DNA of 64,000 nucleotides from Gnetum montanum. Its lineage: Eukaryota > Streptophyta > Gnetopsida > Gnetales > Gnetaceae. The stretch spans positions 485,201 through 549,200 of the forward strand of contig MNCI01036718.1 of assembly GCA_015680685.1 (NCBI GenBank). Reading direction: 5' to 3'. The notes under the pieces were generated by a model. It was not told where the DNA came from. It ran no database searches and saw only the letters and a list, made by a program, of their open reading frames with translations. Below are positions 34,012 through 46,166 of the stretch, piece after piece (positions within the stretch are counted from its first letter, which is position 1; every line of letters begins with the position of its first letter). A program made the translations under genes and the position numbers.

Positions 34012-34874
34012 TGATGAGCAAGGAGTAGACCCTATGCCCAACCATATGAATTACTAAGCATTCATGCATGATCCAGTTGAATTCCATAAACTTATAGCCT
34101 TCTAAGTACACTAGTCTCTAGGAAGTAAAAGTAATCGTTACATTTGTTGTCTTCCCAATTACACTTGTGAAATGCAAAGGTATGGTTAAGTGCAATTGAG
34201 GCATATGATTTCTGTCATTTTTATGTTTTGTATTTTAAGTCATCTAACGATAAAGAATAATGAATAAAATAAAATAATTAAATTGCTAATTTAGTCTAAC
34301 TAGCTACACCTAACTAATCCTAACATAAGCATCCATTCCCACTTGTGGTACACATCCTAAACATGTTTAACGCTACTAGGTTACCAAACATTCAGTGGTA
34401 CTGAGATTATCAAGCGTCAAGTATGTGCTCAAAGTCATTGTACTTATGTGCTTAATTAATAACTTATTTAATTTACATTAATTAAATAAAAAATTAAAGG
34501 AAATTGTGTAAAGTATTAAATGCATAAGTAAACAATTAATCTATTTTAAAGTGTTGTAAGGTTTATCAGAAAGCTCATTTTATTTCCACACACACTATCA
34601 TGCTAAGGTATAATAGTGCTTGAATAAAGATTTGTACACTCTTTGACTCCTACTATGAGAACTTAGAAAAATATTCTACCTTTAAAATGACAAAACTACA
34701 AGAGTTCCACTACAATTATGATCAAAGATGCCATAAACACAATGGGTGAGCATGTATTTATAGGCAAAAATAGACACTACATTGACAAGGCCATGTCAAT
34801 GCATCAAATCCCATGTCAACGGGGCCGTGTTGATGAGGCCTCATCGATGAGACCCAAGAAAATGAAAATCATCA
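34012..34874 (-). repeat. E5 5' LTR
   Basis: On the + strand TGATGAG...AATCATCA, 863 bp, co-linear with 21796-22640 but visibly diverged. TATTTATA at 34755-34762 is the reversed TATA box. The tip has TTGATGAGGCCTCATCGATGAG (34830-34852), a palindromic array longer than in the 3' LTR. Confidence 0.93.
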
Positions 34875-37800
34875 AATTTTCATGGGAAAATTAGTTATTC
34901 CTATTTAATGACCTTTGATCTTTCAAATAAAAATTAGGAACTAAATTGCAATGAATTTGGTTGAAATACTTTGATGATATTGGTAATGATGATGACTTGA
35001 TAATGAAATAAACAAAGAATTTATTGATGAGTATGTTGATGACTATTAATGATTGTTGATTGATGAATAAAGATAATGAATAAATTATTGATGTATTAAA
35101 AATAGTGAAGTAATGGTAGTTAATGAGATGTTGACAAAATTGATGCATTGGAAGAATTTTATGAGACATGCAATCTTATTTCTATAGCATCCATTACAAT
35201 CATAATTTGTCCACATTGTTGTAGCTAATGATGAGGTCATAATGATATCTGATGGGATAAGCCTATTTTCATGGAAAATGTACTGGAAATTAAATGAACA
35301 CAAGATATTGGAGCCATAATAGAGTTACATTTTCCTAGCAATATTTTGTAAAGAGGAAAACAATGAGATTTTCTATTTTTTCCTATATGGGATAATAAAT
35401 AAAATGAAAATTACAAGACTTTTATTCTTATGTTATAAAAAATATAATTTATCTTCTCTTAAGCTTTGACTTCTATCTTTTGTCTCACTTCTTCTACTTT
35501 ACTTTGTTGCACTTACATGTATAAATATGACCTTTTATTACTTTTAAATTTGGGTTGTTAAATTTATTTCTTCTTCTCTCTTGAAGTTTACAACATGGAC
35601 ATGAAAATTGATTAATGTATGATTGTTCAAAGTGCATGCTAGAACCAATGAGAAAAAGCATAAAATACCTTACTCTCATTGGATATCTTATCCTTATGGT
35701 AGATGTCTTTATCCACAATAGCAACATTAATAATGGATGGGATCTAATCCTTGGAAGTTGGGACCTCGAAGTGGATCCTTTATAATTCCTCAAGCTTTGT
35801 CATGCCATTTTTCTTCCCACCAAGAAGCTTAATAGGCTATCGACCAAATACCTCAAGTAATGCTCCAAAAATGTTATCAATATCCACCATAGCTATTTGA
35901 GCAGCTACAAGTCCAACAATGTCCATCATGGCTCTCTATACCATTACAAGATGGAATTTTAAATCAAATATAATAGGGATATATCTAGTTTATTAATGCA
36001 CTATACTACCTTTAAGTTTCATCATCATATACTATTGAGTAGTAACACAATAGACTTATTCCTTCAATGGCAATAAATTCATTACCTTATAGATGAAATT
36101 AGTTTCACAAGAGAATGAATAGTATTAATGTTAGTAAGGATTTTTTCTCATCCTTTTCTTCATCAACATATTCTAAGCATTCGAACGAAGAAGTTCATAT
36201 TTCTAAAGATAAAGCAAAATGAAGTTTCTACTCCTTATTCAAACAACAAAAAATGTAAAACATCCATAAATGGATGGAAAGAAACTTCATCTTCAAAATT
36301 TAACAATTAAGAATAATTCTTGAGATGCTATCAAGAATCTCAATCATCTTCTTAGTCATTTGGTGATGTTGATTAAAAAGAAGACTATCAAGTGCTTGTC
36401 TTGAACTTAGTCATGAGGAAGAGGTCTCCACATAATGACTTTAGTGATAGAGTATGATTTGTTTGTTTGTGTACTTTTATTCCTACTAGTTGTTGATGGC
36501 TACTTTGGACTACTACTATTCCCTTGTTATATTTCTAGCAACGAGAAACCAATGGTGGGTAAAAGCTCTATTTAGCACCTACATTGATCTCTTCCTTGTA
36601 ATGAAAATCACAAGGACGAGATGTTCTTTCAAAACTCAAGTTTAGATGTTTGCTAGTTTCTAGAAATACTAAGGCCTAGATACCTCCAAATAGGCTTAAC
36701 GATTGTAGAGAAACTATGTATTTTGGGTTAACATAAGCTTTAAATGTCACAATATCATGTTTTAAGAGTTTTAATAACTCATTGTGCTTTAGTGAAAAGA
36801 TTTAACCCCTTTTTACTTTATTTTGTGAGTAATAAAATTCTTAGCAATATCAAATTTTCTTAGTCTATATAGTCTTGAGCATGTGCTACCTAATCTAATT
36901 ATTCTTTCATCTAGTACTTAAGCGCAATTTGAAAAATTTGTTACTAGCATTCCCTAGAGAATAATTCTACAAGAAATATTAGATAATAAAGAAAAATTAA
37001 ATGGATTTTAAAATTATAATAGTAAAATTGCATAAAATTGTAAGCATTAAGATGAGCTATTATTGACATGAGTAAACACTTTGAAAAGAAAAATTTGTTC
37101 AAGTCAACCAATAATACCAAAAATTGTTAAATCCTTGGCTCAAACAAGTAAATTTTCAATTATAAGAAATGAACTATAAGATACACTAGGATATTAAATT
37201 ATAGCTAAGCAACTTTGATAAACTAGAGAAAATAAACATGACTCACTTAATAGAAGCAAACAAGCTTAATCAAACTGAACTTTAGAATGTCATTGTACAC
37301 AAGTTAATTTCTCCTAGCTTTTTCCTATCCAAAAGATTCCCCCTCTTTTTAGCAAATCTACTTTGGGCTTTTTATAATAATCCCTAGTAGTTACAATTAT
37401 TACAAAAATTTAAAGCTACAGTTGCCTCATGTTCTACTCATATAATTGTAAGCCTTTAGACAACTGTTCAACTTCTAAATAAATTCTCATCCTTTGAATC
37501 TAGAATCATTCAAAGAGGTGACAAATCATTGTGTTTGTGCTTGCCTTGGCTGACTACATTGGTCAAAGGAGGTTCATGATTTTATGAATATATTCTAGTT
37601 ACATTAAATTCATGGATATGTTTCTTGATTCATCAAGTGTATGTCAAGAACTCAACATGGTGACCTAACACTCCAAGCATCTTCAAAGAACTAATTCTTC
37701 AAAAGTGATGCTCCTCTCATCTTTTTTAAAAGAAAATAAAAAAATAATATAGAAAGAAGATGGAAAAATGATTGAGAAACAATAATTATAAGAAAAAATA

Positions 37801-39149
37801 AAATAAAACAAAAGGAAGAAAAAATTCAAAAAATAAAAGAGGATGACATGGTGGAGATATGAGTGATGAATATATCCTTGTACTCTTGGCTCATAAAAAT
37901 TGGTATCATTACCATCTTGGGCTAGATATCTTTAGGTTTCTCATTATTCCAAAAAGATGAGTTTAGTCTAGGCCACTCAAATTGGTATTTTTACCACCTA
38001 GGTAGGATGATAAATGCATGATTAACTTATTAAGCTATTTGAGAAGATAAAAAAGTATATGTCTATGACCATCAATCATTGCACTACCTTAGCTCTAGTG
38101 GCTTTAAAGATCTAGAAGTTCCACTGTAAGGAAATTCTGATAGAGTTAAATGCTACTTTCAATCAATTCCTAATTCATGAATTGAAAAAAAATATATTTG
38201 ATTATGATATGACATCTCCTTGCCCAATTGAAGTATAATGTATAGATTTGATTATTTTACATAGCCATAGGAACTTAAGAGAGATTTTTTGGTAATATCA
38301 AATTTGAGAACCTACCCTACATATGTGTAAGAAGGAAAGAAAACCAAACCATATTCTTAGGCTTCTAGATGATTTTGAAACACTTCACTTAATCTAGCTC
38401 CATCATTGGTTAGATTATAAAATAATTTGGACTTGATGGCATTGGAAGTGGTAATGAAACCTTGCATCTTTGAAGGGAGACTTGGAGATCTATCCCACTA
38501 GTTAAGTGAGCAATGGTGAAGGGAACCAACAAAATATCCTTTATGGGACATGGTAAATACTTTCATGCTCTAATGAGCTAATTGAATTATTGGTTGAAGC
38601 TTGATGATGCTACATTTTCCTTTCTTCTCTCTAGTTCATTCAAGTTCTACATCTATATATTTTCTATTACATTATCTCTAGTTTATTGTTGTGTATACAA
38701 GAAGTTTACTATGATGAAGTGAAGGATAAGATTTGGCTATCAAGGGGTGAACTCACATTTGATGTTGATATCTCATTGGTTGTTGGGAATCCATAGGTAT
38801 GTCATTGATGAGATTCATAAGGGTAATGTGGGTAAGAGCCTACTATAGGAAGGATTCACTTGTGAATTTGTGGTAGCTTAGCATAATGAGTAAGTGAGCT
38901 TGATGCTTACTTTCCTATGTGATCATAGTGGCTACATTGCATAAAGCACTTGATTAGTCTTATGCTTGAGTAGCGATGAATCTTTTAATGTTAATGATTG
39001 ACCAGGAAATTTTCTCCTTATTCATATTTAATTGACTATTTAATTTATAGCTCTAACTTTCAATATTTATTTAACATTTATTATAGCTTTTAAAATTTGT
39101 TTTTCTATTTTATTTATTATTGATTTTTAAGTTTATAAATAGAAAAATG
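34875..39149 (+). other. E4 internal region, 3' part; no recognised gene
   Basis: 4.3 kb of AT-rich sequence between E5 and the E4 3' LTR. I find no RT, integrase or protease motif on either strand. A purine-rich A/G tract lies at about 37722-37842. Two copies of a TGGTAT...TACCA mini-palindrome with similar flanks occur at about 37900 and 37983. The small ORFs at 34891-35303 (minus) and 36128-36310 (+) are AT-rich and not convincing. Confidence 0.5.
35500..35945 (-). pseudogene. Possible degraded coding segment, unrecognised
   Basis: On the minus strand a frame from about 35945 reads MDIVGLVAAQIAMVD, then GALLEVFGR and LLGGKKNGMTKLEEL, with stops at TAG/TAA where CAG/CAA would fit. A second open stretch in another frame continues at 35494-35793. 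Its composition looks more like protein than its surroundings. I do not recognise the family; it could be a captured fragment or chance. Confidence 0.3.
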
Positions 39150-39284
39150 AACACATGTGCTACCATACTATGCATGGTAGTACACATAGTTCATTATCAT
39201 ACTTGGTGTGACATTGCATTTAAAGGTGCATTGCCATTTTTATTAATGTGTTTTTTTGAATAACAATAAAAATAATGAAAAATT
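39150..39284 (+). repeat. E4 3' LTR, start
   Basis: GTGCTACCATACTATGC and related 17-19 base units echo the minisatellite at 8846-8980. Upstream lies a weak purine stretch AAATAGAAAAATGAAC. The exact LTR edge is uncertain. Confidence 0.5.
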
Positions 39285-39446
39285 AAGAAATAAAAATAAT
39301 AAATAGAAAATTTAATAATAATAATATTATTATTATTTTTATTAAAAATAATATATACATATACACACTAATATATATATATATATATAATTATTATTAA
39401 AAATACAATAATAACTATAAATAATAATAAATAAATAAAATTATTT
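39285..39446. repeat. AT-rich low-complexity junction
   Basis: AATAAT/ATTATT runs and a (TA)n stretch at about 39371-39389 sit exactly where the first 700 bases of the E6 5' LTR are missing. Confidence 0.8.
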
Positions 39447-39734
39447 AGTTAGAACTTAGTTAATGAGTAGTTAAGTTAAATTAATCACTTAGTTACCTCT
39501 CTCTTTCCCTACTAGCGTAGGACATAAAAACATAAAAGCTATAAAAATCATATGCCTCAAGCTTACTTAACCATACAATTGTGACATACAGGTAAGCTTG
39601 GGAAGATAATGATCAACCAACCCATCCTTGTTCCACAAGGATGCATAAGCACTTAGTCCTTGGAATTCGACTGGATCATGAATAAAATGCTCGGATTCGT
39701 ATGGTTGAGTGTAGGGGTACCTCACCGCTCATCA
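39447..39734 (+). repeat. E6 5' LTR, truncated
   Basis: Matches 48773-49056 from TTAGTTAGAACTTAG to the CTCATCA end (39728-39734). U3, TATA and most of R are missing, so this copy has no promoter. Confidence 0.9.
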
Positions 39735-39735
39735 T

Positions 39736-39755
39736 TGGTGTCGTTGCTAGGGACT
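39736..39755 (+). other. E6 primer binding site, tRNA-Asp type
   Basis: TGGTGTCGTTGCTAGGGACT, one base after the LTR; a transition-rich form of the tRNA-Asp complement. Confidence 0.8.
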
Positions 39756-39870
39756 TAGTTGTTTGTGCGCTAACTAGAGCATAGGAAATCATTCACATCG
39801 TTGGAATGAATCCTTAGGGTTGTTTGAGAAAATAATAAACAAGAATACATTGCACACTGAATAGACAAGT

Positions 39871-41811
39871 ATGTCTCCTTCTTCTTACAGAAGCACCTCA
39901 TCGCCTATATCTAAAACAAGAAACAATCAATGGCATAATACACATGATGTTGATCTGCCAGTCCCTCAACAAGTTNGATGGCATAATACACATGATGTTG
40001 ATCTGCCAGTCCCTCAACAAGTTTGAGTGGTATATATTCATCCTGATGAGTATATACCAGACTTCACCTTTATCCTCCATCAAGATGAACAACTGCGTTG
40101 GCGAGACTTAGAAGGTAACATAGTGTTACCTCTTGATTGTTCAGTCCCGAGCATGCTTCTTCATGCTCTCACACGAATTGGCATGTCGCACTTACATGAA
40201 GAATATTTTGTGCAAGACCATGACTTGAGAGAATATCATCCCACAAAGGCACAATGTCAAAGGGACTTGCAACAGGAGAGACATCATAAGTCTTTAAAGG
40301 GTAAGTGGTCCCAAGATGCCCCACATGTCTTAAGCAAAAATGAGGATGGTGAACCTACCTTAGGCAATTGCCCACACAACGATGTTCCTCCGCTTAACTT
40401 TGGCCAAGGGGTTGTGTATCAGAAGCTTCATTCCACTATTCATAACCTAGGATCTGATACCCATGGGCACAAAGGGTTTGAAAAAGAGACACGAACTCAT
40501 GATAAAAGTGAACATTCTTATTGCAATCATGATTGGGGCCCAGACTACAAAAGAGAAGGTAGTAGACATCGTCATGGTGACGGTTATCCTCCTTCTTCAT
40601 CTTCATCATCTCCTTCAACCTCTCCTTCAATAGCTAGATGCAATCATAAAGAAAAAGACCATGGGGATAAAGGTAGGCAAAGTGAAAGTCATAGACAAAA
40701 CAACCAGGAAAGGGGACGAGTGCACTCTGGAGAGTCACGACATAGAAGAAGGGAAAGGAGGGAACAATGTAGGCATCATAAATGCCATGGATGAGATGAT
40801 CATGATGAACCCCTCCTTGCTAATCGAAGTATGTTGGACATAACTAAGGATATAAAAATTCAAACAGGGCATTAGGAAGATAGCAGGATCAAGAGATTAG
40901 ATATGAACAACATCTCACGATTTGAAGGGGGATACAACGCTGATCCTTAGAATCTTTTACAAGTATTTCATGATGCGTGTGCCTTACAGAACATAGAGAA
41001 CAAATGGAAAAAACTTAAGTTGTTCCCACAGACATTAGTTAAAGAAGCAGAAAGCTAGTACTAGTCTTTAGAACTGGAATCCATTCGTAGGTGGAGTACT
41101 ATGTTAGAACTATTTAATGACAAGTACGAAACGTACTCCCAAGTGTCTAACTTGCAAAAGCAAATCCAAGGGTGGAAACAAGAAGGACATGAATCCTTGG
41201 ATGTTTCCATGGGCCAATACTATGCACTATTACATCGTTGTCTTGGCCATGGTTATTCACAAAGGGATCAACTACACCATCTCATGGATGGGCTTAAGCA
41301 TGAAACAAGAAGAACCCTTGGGAGTTATGCCCAAGGGAGACTATTCGAGCTTAGGTCCCATCAAATTCAAAGACTATTGGAGCAAGTTGTTAAGGAAGAA
41401 GGTGAGCTAAGAAAGAAAGAAAGTGTAGAAGAGTAAAACTGAGATCCTTCCATTCGGAAGAGGCGAGTAAGATTTTGTGAGGATGAAGAAGAGTTATCAC
41501 TTGAAGAGATGGTGAATAGGAAAAATTTGCCTATCCAAAAGATGATATCAGAAGTTTCGGCAAAGGTAGACCAAATGTTGGATTCCCTAGACAATAGATT
41601 TCAAACTATTCCTAAAATAGTAGAGGAGTCTAGAGAGCAAGGTAGTGAGAAAAGAAAAAAGAAAGAGGTTGAACGTGCATGTAGCAAGGATAAGGGCAAA
41701 GTTGCCATCATTGAAGAGGTTGTGGATTTGAAAACAAAAAATGATAGTGGATGTGAGATATGTCAATATGACCATCCTAAGGGATGTTGCTCTATAATCT
41801 CACATTTGTAG
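39871..41811 (+). pseudogene. gag: E6 gag (nearly intact frame)
   Basis: One frame from ATG 39871 (MSPSSYRSTSSP) to TAG at 41809-41811, about 640 codons. It is broken by the N/duplication at 39976 and stops at 40024 (TGA) and 40792 (TGA), several between 40860 and 41070, and two near 41434-41440. The N-terminal domain includes IHPDEYIPDFTFILH. A Ser-rich then Arg/His/Glu-rich linker lies at 40580-40790. The gag core is at 40910-41350 (RFEGGYNADP, SIRRWSTMLELFNDKY, GQYYALLHRC). A helical region follows at 41350-41690. A compact zinc knuckle CEICQYDHPKGC is at 41752-41787. Gag packages RNA into cytoplasmic particles. Confidence 0.9.
39930..40023. other. 46-bp exact duplication around a single N (probable assembly join)
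   Basis: 39930-39975 and 39978-40023 are identical, separated only by N (39976) and G. E3 has one copy at this place in gag, so the repeat is probably an unmerged overlap. Confidence 0.8.
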
Positions 41812-41875
41812 GAGTCTAGGATGTATGCACTCAACCCATGATTAAACAAAAAGGAAAACACCCCAAAGGTTACCT

Positions 41876-42946
41876 GATCCTCAAGGTAACAAAAGGTAGT
41901 TTCACCAACCCTTAACATATTATCCCAGTGGAACCCCACCACAACCGATTGAGCAATATCAATAGTGGCAGCACCCACAATCATGGGGAATGCCACCACC
42001 AAGGCAACAGTATCCTTACCAGCAACTTGATCCATATGGATATTACGTGCAGCAGCCAATCTCCCCACGTGACTCTATTGGTCACATCACTCCTCAACCT
42101 CACTACCAAGCCCGCGAGTATTATGGGACTCCCTCTTCTAGAGGTGATACTCTGCAAGCATATCATCCTTCTCATCTAGCCACATCTCTTCCACCAATAG
42201 CTCCACTACCACCTACTCCTACGATGCAAGGTGAAAGCCCTACCTAGCCATAACAACATAACGACACGAGGGCTATTAACTCTCAACCTATTATTGGTTC
42301 CAACAACCACATGAAGAAAAAATCTTTCTTTAGAACCAACAATCCAAAAAAGCTCTTGCAATGACAAGTGGTTAATTCCTTAGACGCCTTAGTATTAATC
42401 AAAAATTTAGAGCCCCCTTCAACCCAATCACCACACTCAACACATATAGTCATGCTAACACATGTTGTTACCAATTGGATCAAATCTGGCCACCTTCCTA
42501 AGAAATTCTCTGATCCTGGGAGTCCTCTGATATACTTACAAATCACTAGAAATGTGCTATGCAAGGCTCTTTTGGATTTAGGTTCCGATGTCAACTTGAT
42601 TTCTCAAGAAATGTACAAGGCCTAGAACTTGCCTCCATTGAAAAAGAGCAACATATGTCTAGAGTTGGCTGACTAGTCCATCATTGTCCTATTTGGACTA
42701 GTGAAAGACATTGTTACCACTGTTTATGGATGGTCGTACCTAGCTGACTTCCTAGTGATTCAGGTAAATAATAGTAAGGGAGAATTCCCAATCATAATGG
42801 TAAGAGCATGGCTAAGCACCATTGACGCATGCCTAGGAATTTGTAATCTTTTCCTAGAAATATCAAAGGAAAATACATTCAAAAAGATCAAGAAGAAGAA
42901 AGTTCGGTGCATCGCATACAGTGACATAGGGTGTAATTGCGTGTAG
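41876..42946 (+). pseudogene. pol: E6 gag tail and aspartic protease (broken)
   Basis: A new frame. The Pro/Gln/Tyr-rich tail (YPYQQLDPYGYYVQQ) covers 41876-42250. Protease covers about 42440-42870 with LLDLGSDVNLISQEMYKA and FPIIMVRAWLSTIDA; the open pieces are 42368-42625 and 42701-42946. A stop separates them at the KA-Q junction (42624) and another precedes SIIV. DLGS resembles the Athila form more than the DSGS of E3. Confidence 0.83.
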
Positions 42947-43096
42947 AGGTTATGGTTTGTGCAAAGTTTAGCATTACCTACATGCAATCAGTGTGTACAA
43001 GTGATTAACATACAAAGATGGATGTATGTAGCATCCACACGATAGGAAGACACCTAGTGGCTGATAGCTGATCAAGAAAGTAGTTTACTCATATGC

Positions 43097-44815
43097 ATGA
43101 AACCAACTGAGGGTTTGACTTGTACTTACATCGATAGCATAGATGCATTAGAGCAAGTCCACTGCCAACTTCCAAGTCTTAACCTTGAAAATATCAATTG
43201 GGAGAAGTTGGAAATCCCTAAGAAATTTAAGCAGGAGCCCCTCGAGCTAAAAAATTGCATATCAGAATGGAATACACATTCCTTAAAAATGGAAAATAGG
43301 TAATATTCAATGCTAAGCTTGCTCCTCAACAAAAAGAAGAACTGCTGAAGGTAATAAATAAATGGTTAGAAGCCTTCGATTGGTCATATCCCAAATTAGC
43401 TAGAATAGATCCTAGGATACGCCAACATAGAATTTACACTAATCCCTCCATGAAGCCTCAAAGACAACCATAGAGGCGATTGAACCCTAACCTAAAGCAA
43501 GTAGTTAAGGAAGAAATCAAATAGCTTCTCAAGGCTGGCTTCATATACCCCATGGCTAATAGCGAATGGGTTAGCCCCTTAGTTATTGTGCCTAAAAAGG
43601 GAGGTAAATGAAGGGTGTGCATAGATTTCAGGTTACTAAATATGACAACATTCAAAGATTACTTTCCATTATCATTTGTCAACCAAGTCTTAGACATCAT
43701 TGCATGGTATCACTATTATAGTTTTCTAGATGGATATAGTGGATATAACCAAATAAAAATAGCCCCAGAAGACCAAGCCAAGACTACATTCACTAGTCCT
43801 TGGGGAATGTTTGCATACAAATAGATGCGATTTGGCTTGTGTAATGCCCCTGCAACATTTCAATGACTAGTTCTAAGCATATTCCAATAGCAGATAGAGA
43901 ATGGCATGGAGGTCTTTATGGAAAACTTCTCCACTTATGGAGAAAACTTTGATCAAGCCTTGGACCAATTCGAGCAAGTGATAAAAAGATGTGTAGAAAT
44001 CAATATGAGGCTGAACTAGCAAAAAATCCATTTGATGGTCCAAGAAGGAATAGTACTAGGTCACAAAATCTCACACATGGGGATAGAGGTAGACCCCGAG
44101 AAAATCAATACTATCCAAGGAATTACCCATCAACCAGAAACTGTCAAAGATATTTGGTAACTCCTTGGATATACTAGCTACTATAGGAGATTTATTGAGA
44201 ACTTTTCAAAGGTTGCCAAACCATTAGTGGAATTAACGAAAAAGGATGTACCTTTCGAGTGGACCAGGGAATGCGAATTAGCTTTCCAAAATCTAAAACA
44301 GAAGCTAGTAGAAACAACCATTCTACAAGCTCCTGACTAGTCCAAACCATTCCATATCATGAATGAAGCATCCAACTATGCTTTAGGAGCTATACTTACA
44401 TAATTATATGATTAGAAGCATCCTTGTTACATCTACTGTGCAAGTAGAAGTATCGCTGGTGCACAACTTAACTACACTACCATGGAGAAAGAATTAATGG
44501 CTATAGTGTTTGCACTAGAAAAGTTTAGACACTATGTATTGGGATATAAAGTATATATATATACACAAATCATAGTGCAATCTAATTCCTCATTAATAAG
44601 CCAACGGTAAGCCCTTGTATCATACAATGGCTTGTAATCTTACAAGTGTTCAATTTAGCGATGATCAATCGCAAGGACATTGAGAATGTAGTTGCTAATC
44701 ATTTATCTCGATTACGATGGGACAACAAAGTGGATGAGTATCCAATTTTTGATCATTTCCCTGATGAATTCCTCTTTGCTGATGTAGTGAATAATCAATC
44801 ACCCATGGAGACAAA
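43097..44815 (+). pseudogene. pol: E6 reverse transcriptase and RNase H (broken)
   Basis: An open linker (MKPTEGLTCTYIDSIDALEQ) at 43097-43303, then frame changes. RT motifs: IVPKKGGK, CIDFRLLNM (43615 on), YYSFLDGYSGYNQIKI, FGLCNAPATFQ. The active-site strand reads FMENFSTYG (about 43916-43940), losing both Asp residues (D to E and D to N). Connection motifs are FIENFSKVAKPLVEL and VPFEWTRECELAF. RNase H from about 44340 has YTTMEKELMAIVFALEKFRHYV; its HTDHSA region is disrupted by a short TA-rich insertion near 44560. Confidence 0.88.
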
Positions 44816-44819
44816 CTGA

Positions 44820-46166
44820 TACAGTAGCATTCTTACCTATCTCCTCACCCAAAAAACACCACAAGAGTTAAACCTTTAGAGGAAATAATAGTTTCTTCAT
44901 CGAGGCAAGTACTTTATGGAAATTAATGGGCAACTTTACAAAGTGTGTCTCAATGGCTTGGTTTGAAGGTGTGTTCCTAGTATAGATCAAGTACGAGTTC
45001 TCCAAGATGCTTATGAGGGTCCTTGTGGGGGTCATTACGCTGGGAGACAAATGTTCATAAAGATCCTACTTGCAAGATATTATTAGCCTACATTATTTTA
45101 GGACACCCATCATTTCGTCTAATCTTGTGAGCATTGTCAACGTGATGGGGGAATGACTACTAGAATGGAGGGTCTGCAATAATGGATTCAATCATTAGAA
45201 CCCTTTGACATTTGGGGAATTGATTTTATGGGGCCAATCACACCAATGTCTAATGAAAAATCTTATATTATTGTTTCCATTGATTACCTAACAAAATGGG
45301 CTGAAGTAGCTACTATTAAAGATTGTACATCATCTACAGCTGCATTATTTATTCAACAAAAAATCATAAATAGGTTTGGTGTGCTGCATGCACTTATTTT
45401 AGACAATGGTATACACTTCATAGGTACAACTTTTTAGAAATTAATGCAATGCTTATGGGTTAAGCATAAATTGACTACACCATACCACTCCCAAGTGAAC
45501 GGTTAAGCAAAAGTCACCAATAGGGAGATTATGAAGATATTGACAAGAACCATTAGCAAGTTTAGGTTAGACTAGAGCACTAAACTAAATGATTCTCTTT
45601 GGGCATACAGCTCCTCATGGAAACTCCCTATAGGCTACTCTCCCTATGAGTTAGTGTATGGTAAATTACTAATGCTTCCCATTCAAACTGAGCTCTATAC
45701 ACTATCCATGGCATGTGAACTCAACCTTGACCTTGATCTAGCATAGAAAAAATTGTTAGTAACCCTTAACTTGCTAGATGAAAATCAATTAGCTACCCTG
45801 TCATCTAATGAATTACACAAAACCTTCAATAAACAATATCATGACCTTAGAATTAGGAAAGTTAAATATCAGCCAGGAGATAAGGTTTTCTACTGGAATC
45901 CCACACATGTGCCACAACGTACTAAATTTCAAACACTATGGGAAGGACCTTATATTATTTATGCAACTTTTCCTTCAAGGGCCATGATAATATATAAACT
46001 TGAGAGCCTAGATAAGAAAATTTTGGTCAACGTGCAACAAACCAAACCTTTCCAAGAGCTTAGGATAGCCAGTACACATGCTACCTCTCTTGATGGAAAA
46101 CCTTGCTCACTATTTTGGATCACCTCCTTCCAACTTAGTTGTGGGGGAGATGGCCACCTATACTAA
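44820..46166 (+). pseudogene. pol: E6 integrase (broken)
   Basis: The zinc-finger part (44950-45160) is frameshifted. The core is open from 45228 with GIDFMGP upstream (first Asp kept), LDNGIHF (second Asp kept) and a Glu to Lys change in the NGQAE motif next to a stop (about 45500). The C-terminal module is open from 45753 to TAA 46164-46166: KVKYQPGDKVFYWNPTHVPQR, LWEGPYIIY and the shared end WITSFQLSCGGDGH. Confidence 0.9.

Larger units (their letters stand above)
21796..34874 (-). mobile_element. E5: full-length Athila-like element with an extra 3' frame
   Basis: The element reads right to left: 5' LTR 34012-34874, PBS, gag, protease, RT, RNase H, integrase, a 2 kb spacer, a third frame, polypurine tract, and 3' LTR 21796-22640. 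AATTT at 21791-21795 and 34875-34879 is a perfect 5-bp target duplication. The length of 13,079 bp is about 3 kb more than E3, the difference being the third frame. All frames contain stops. It sits inside E4's internal region. Confidence 0.95.

Noticed and set aside
34891-35303. Minus-strand ORFs rich in I, F, N, S
   Set aside because: Composition reflects AT-rich DNA only.
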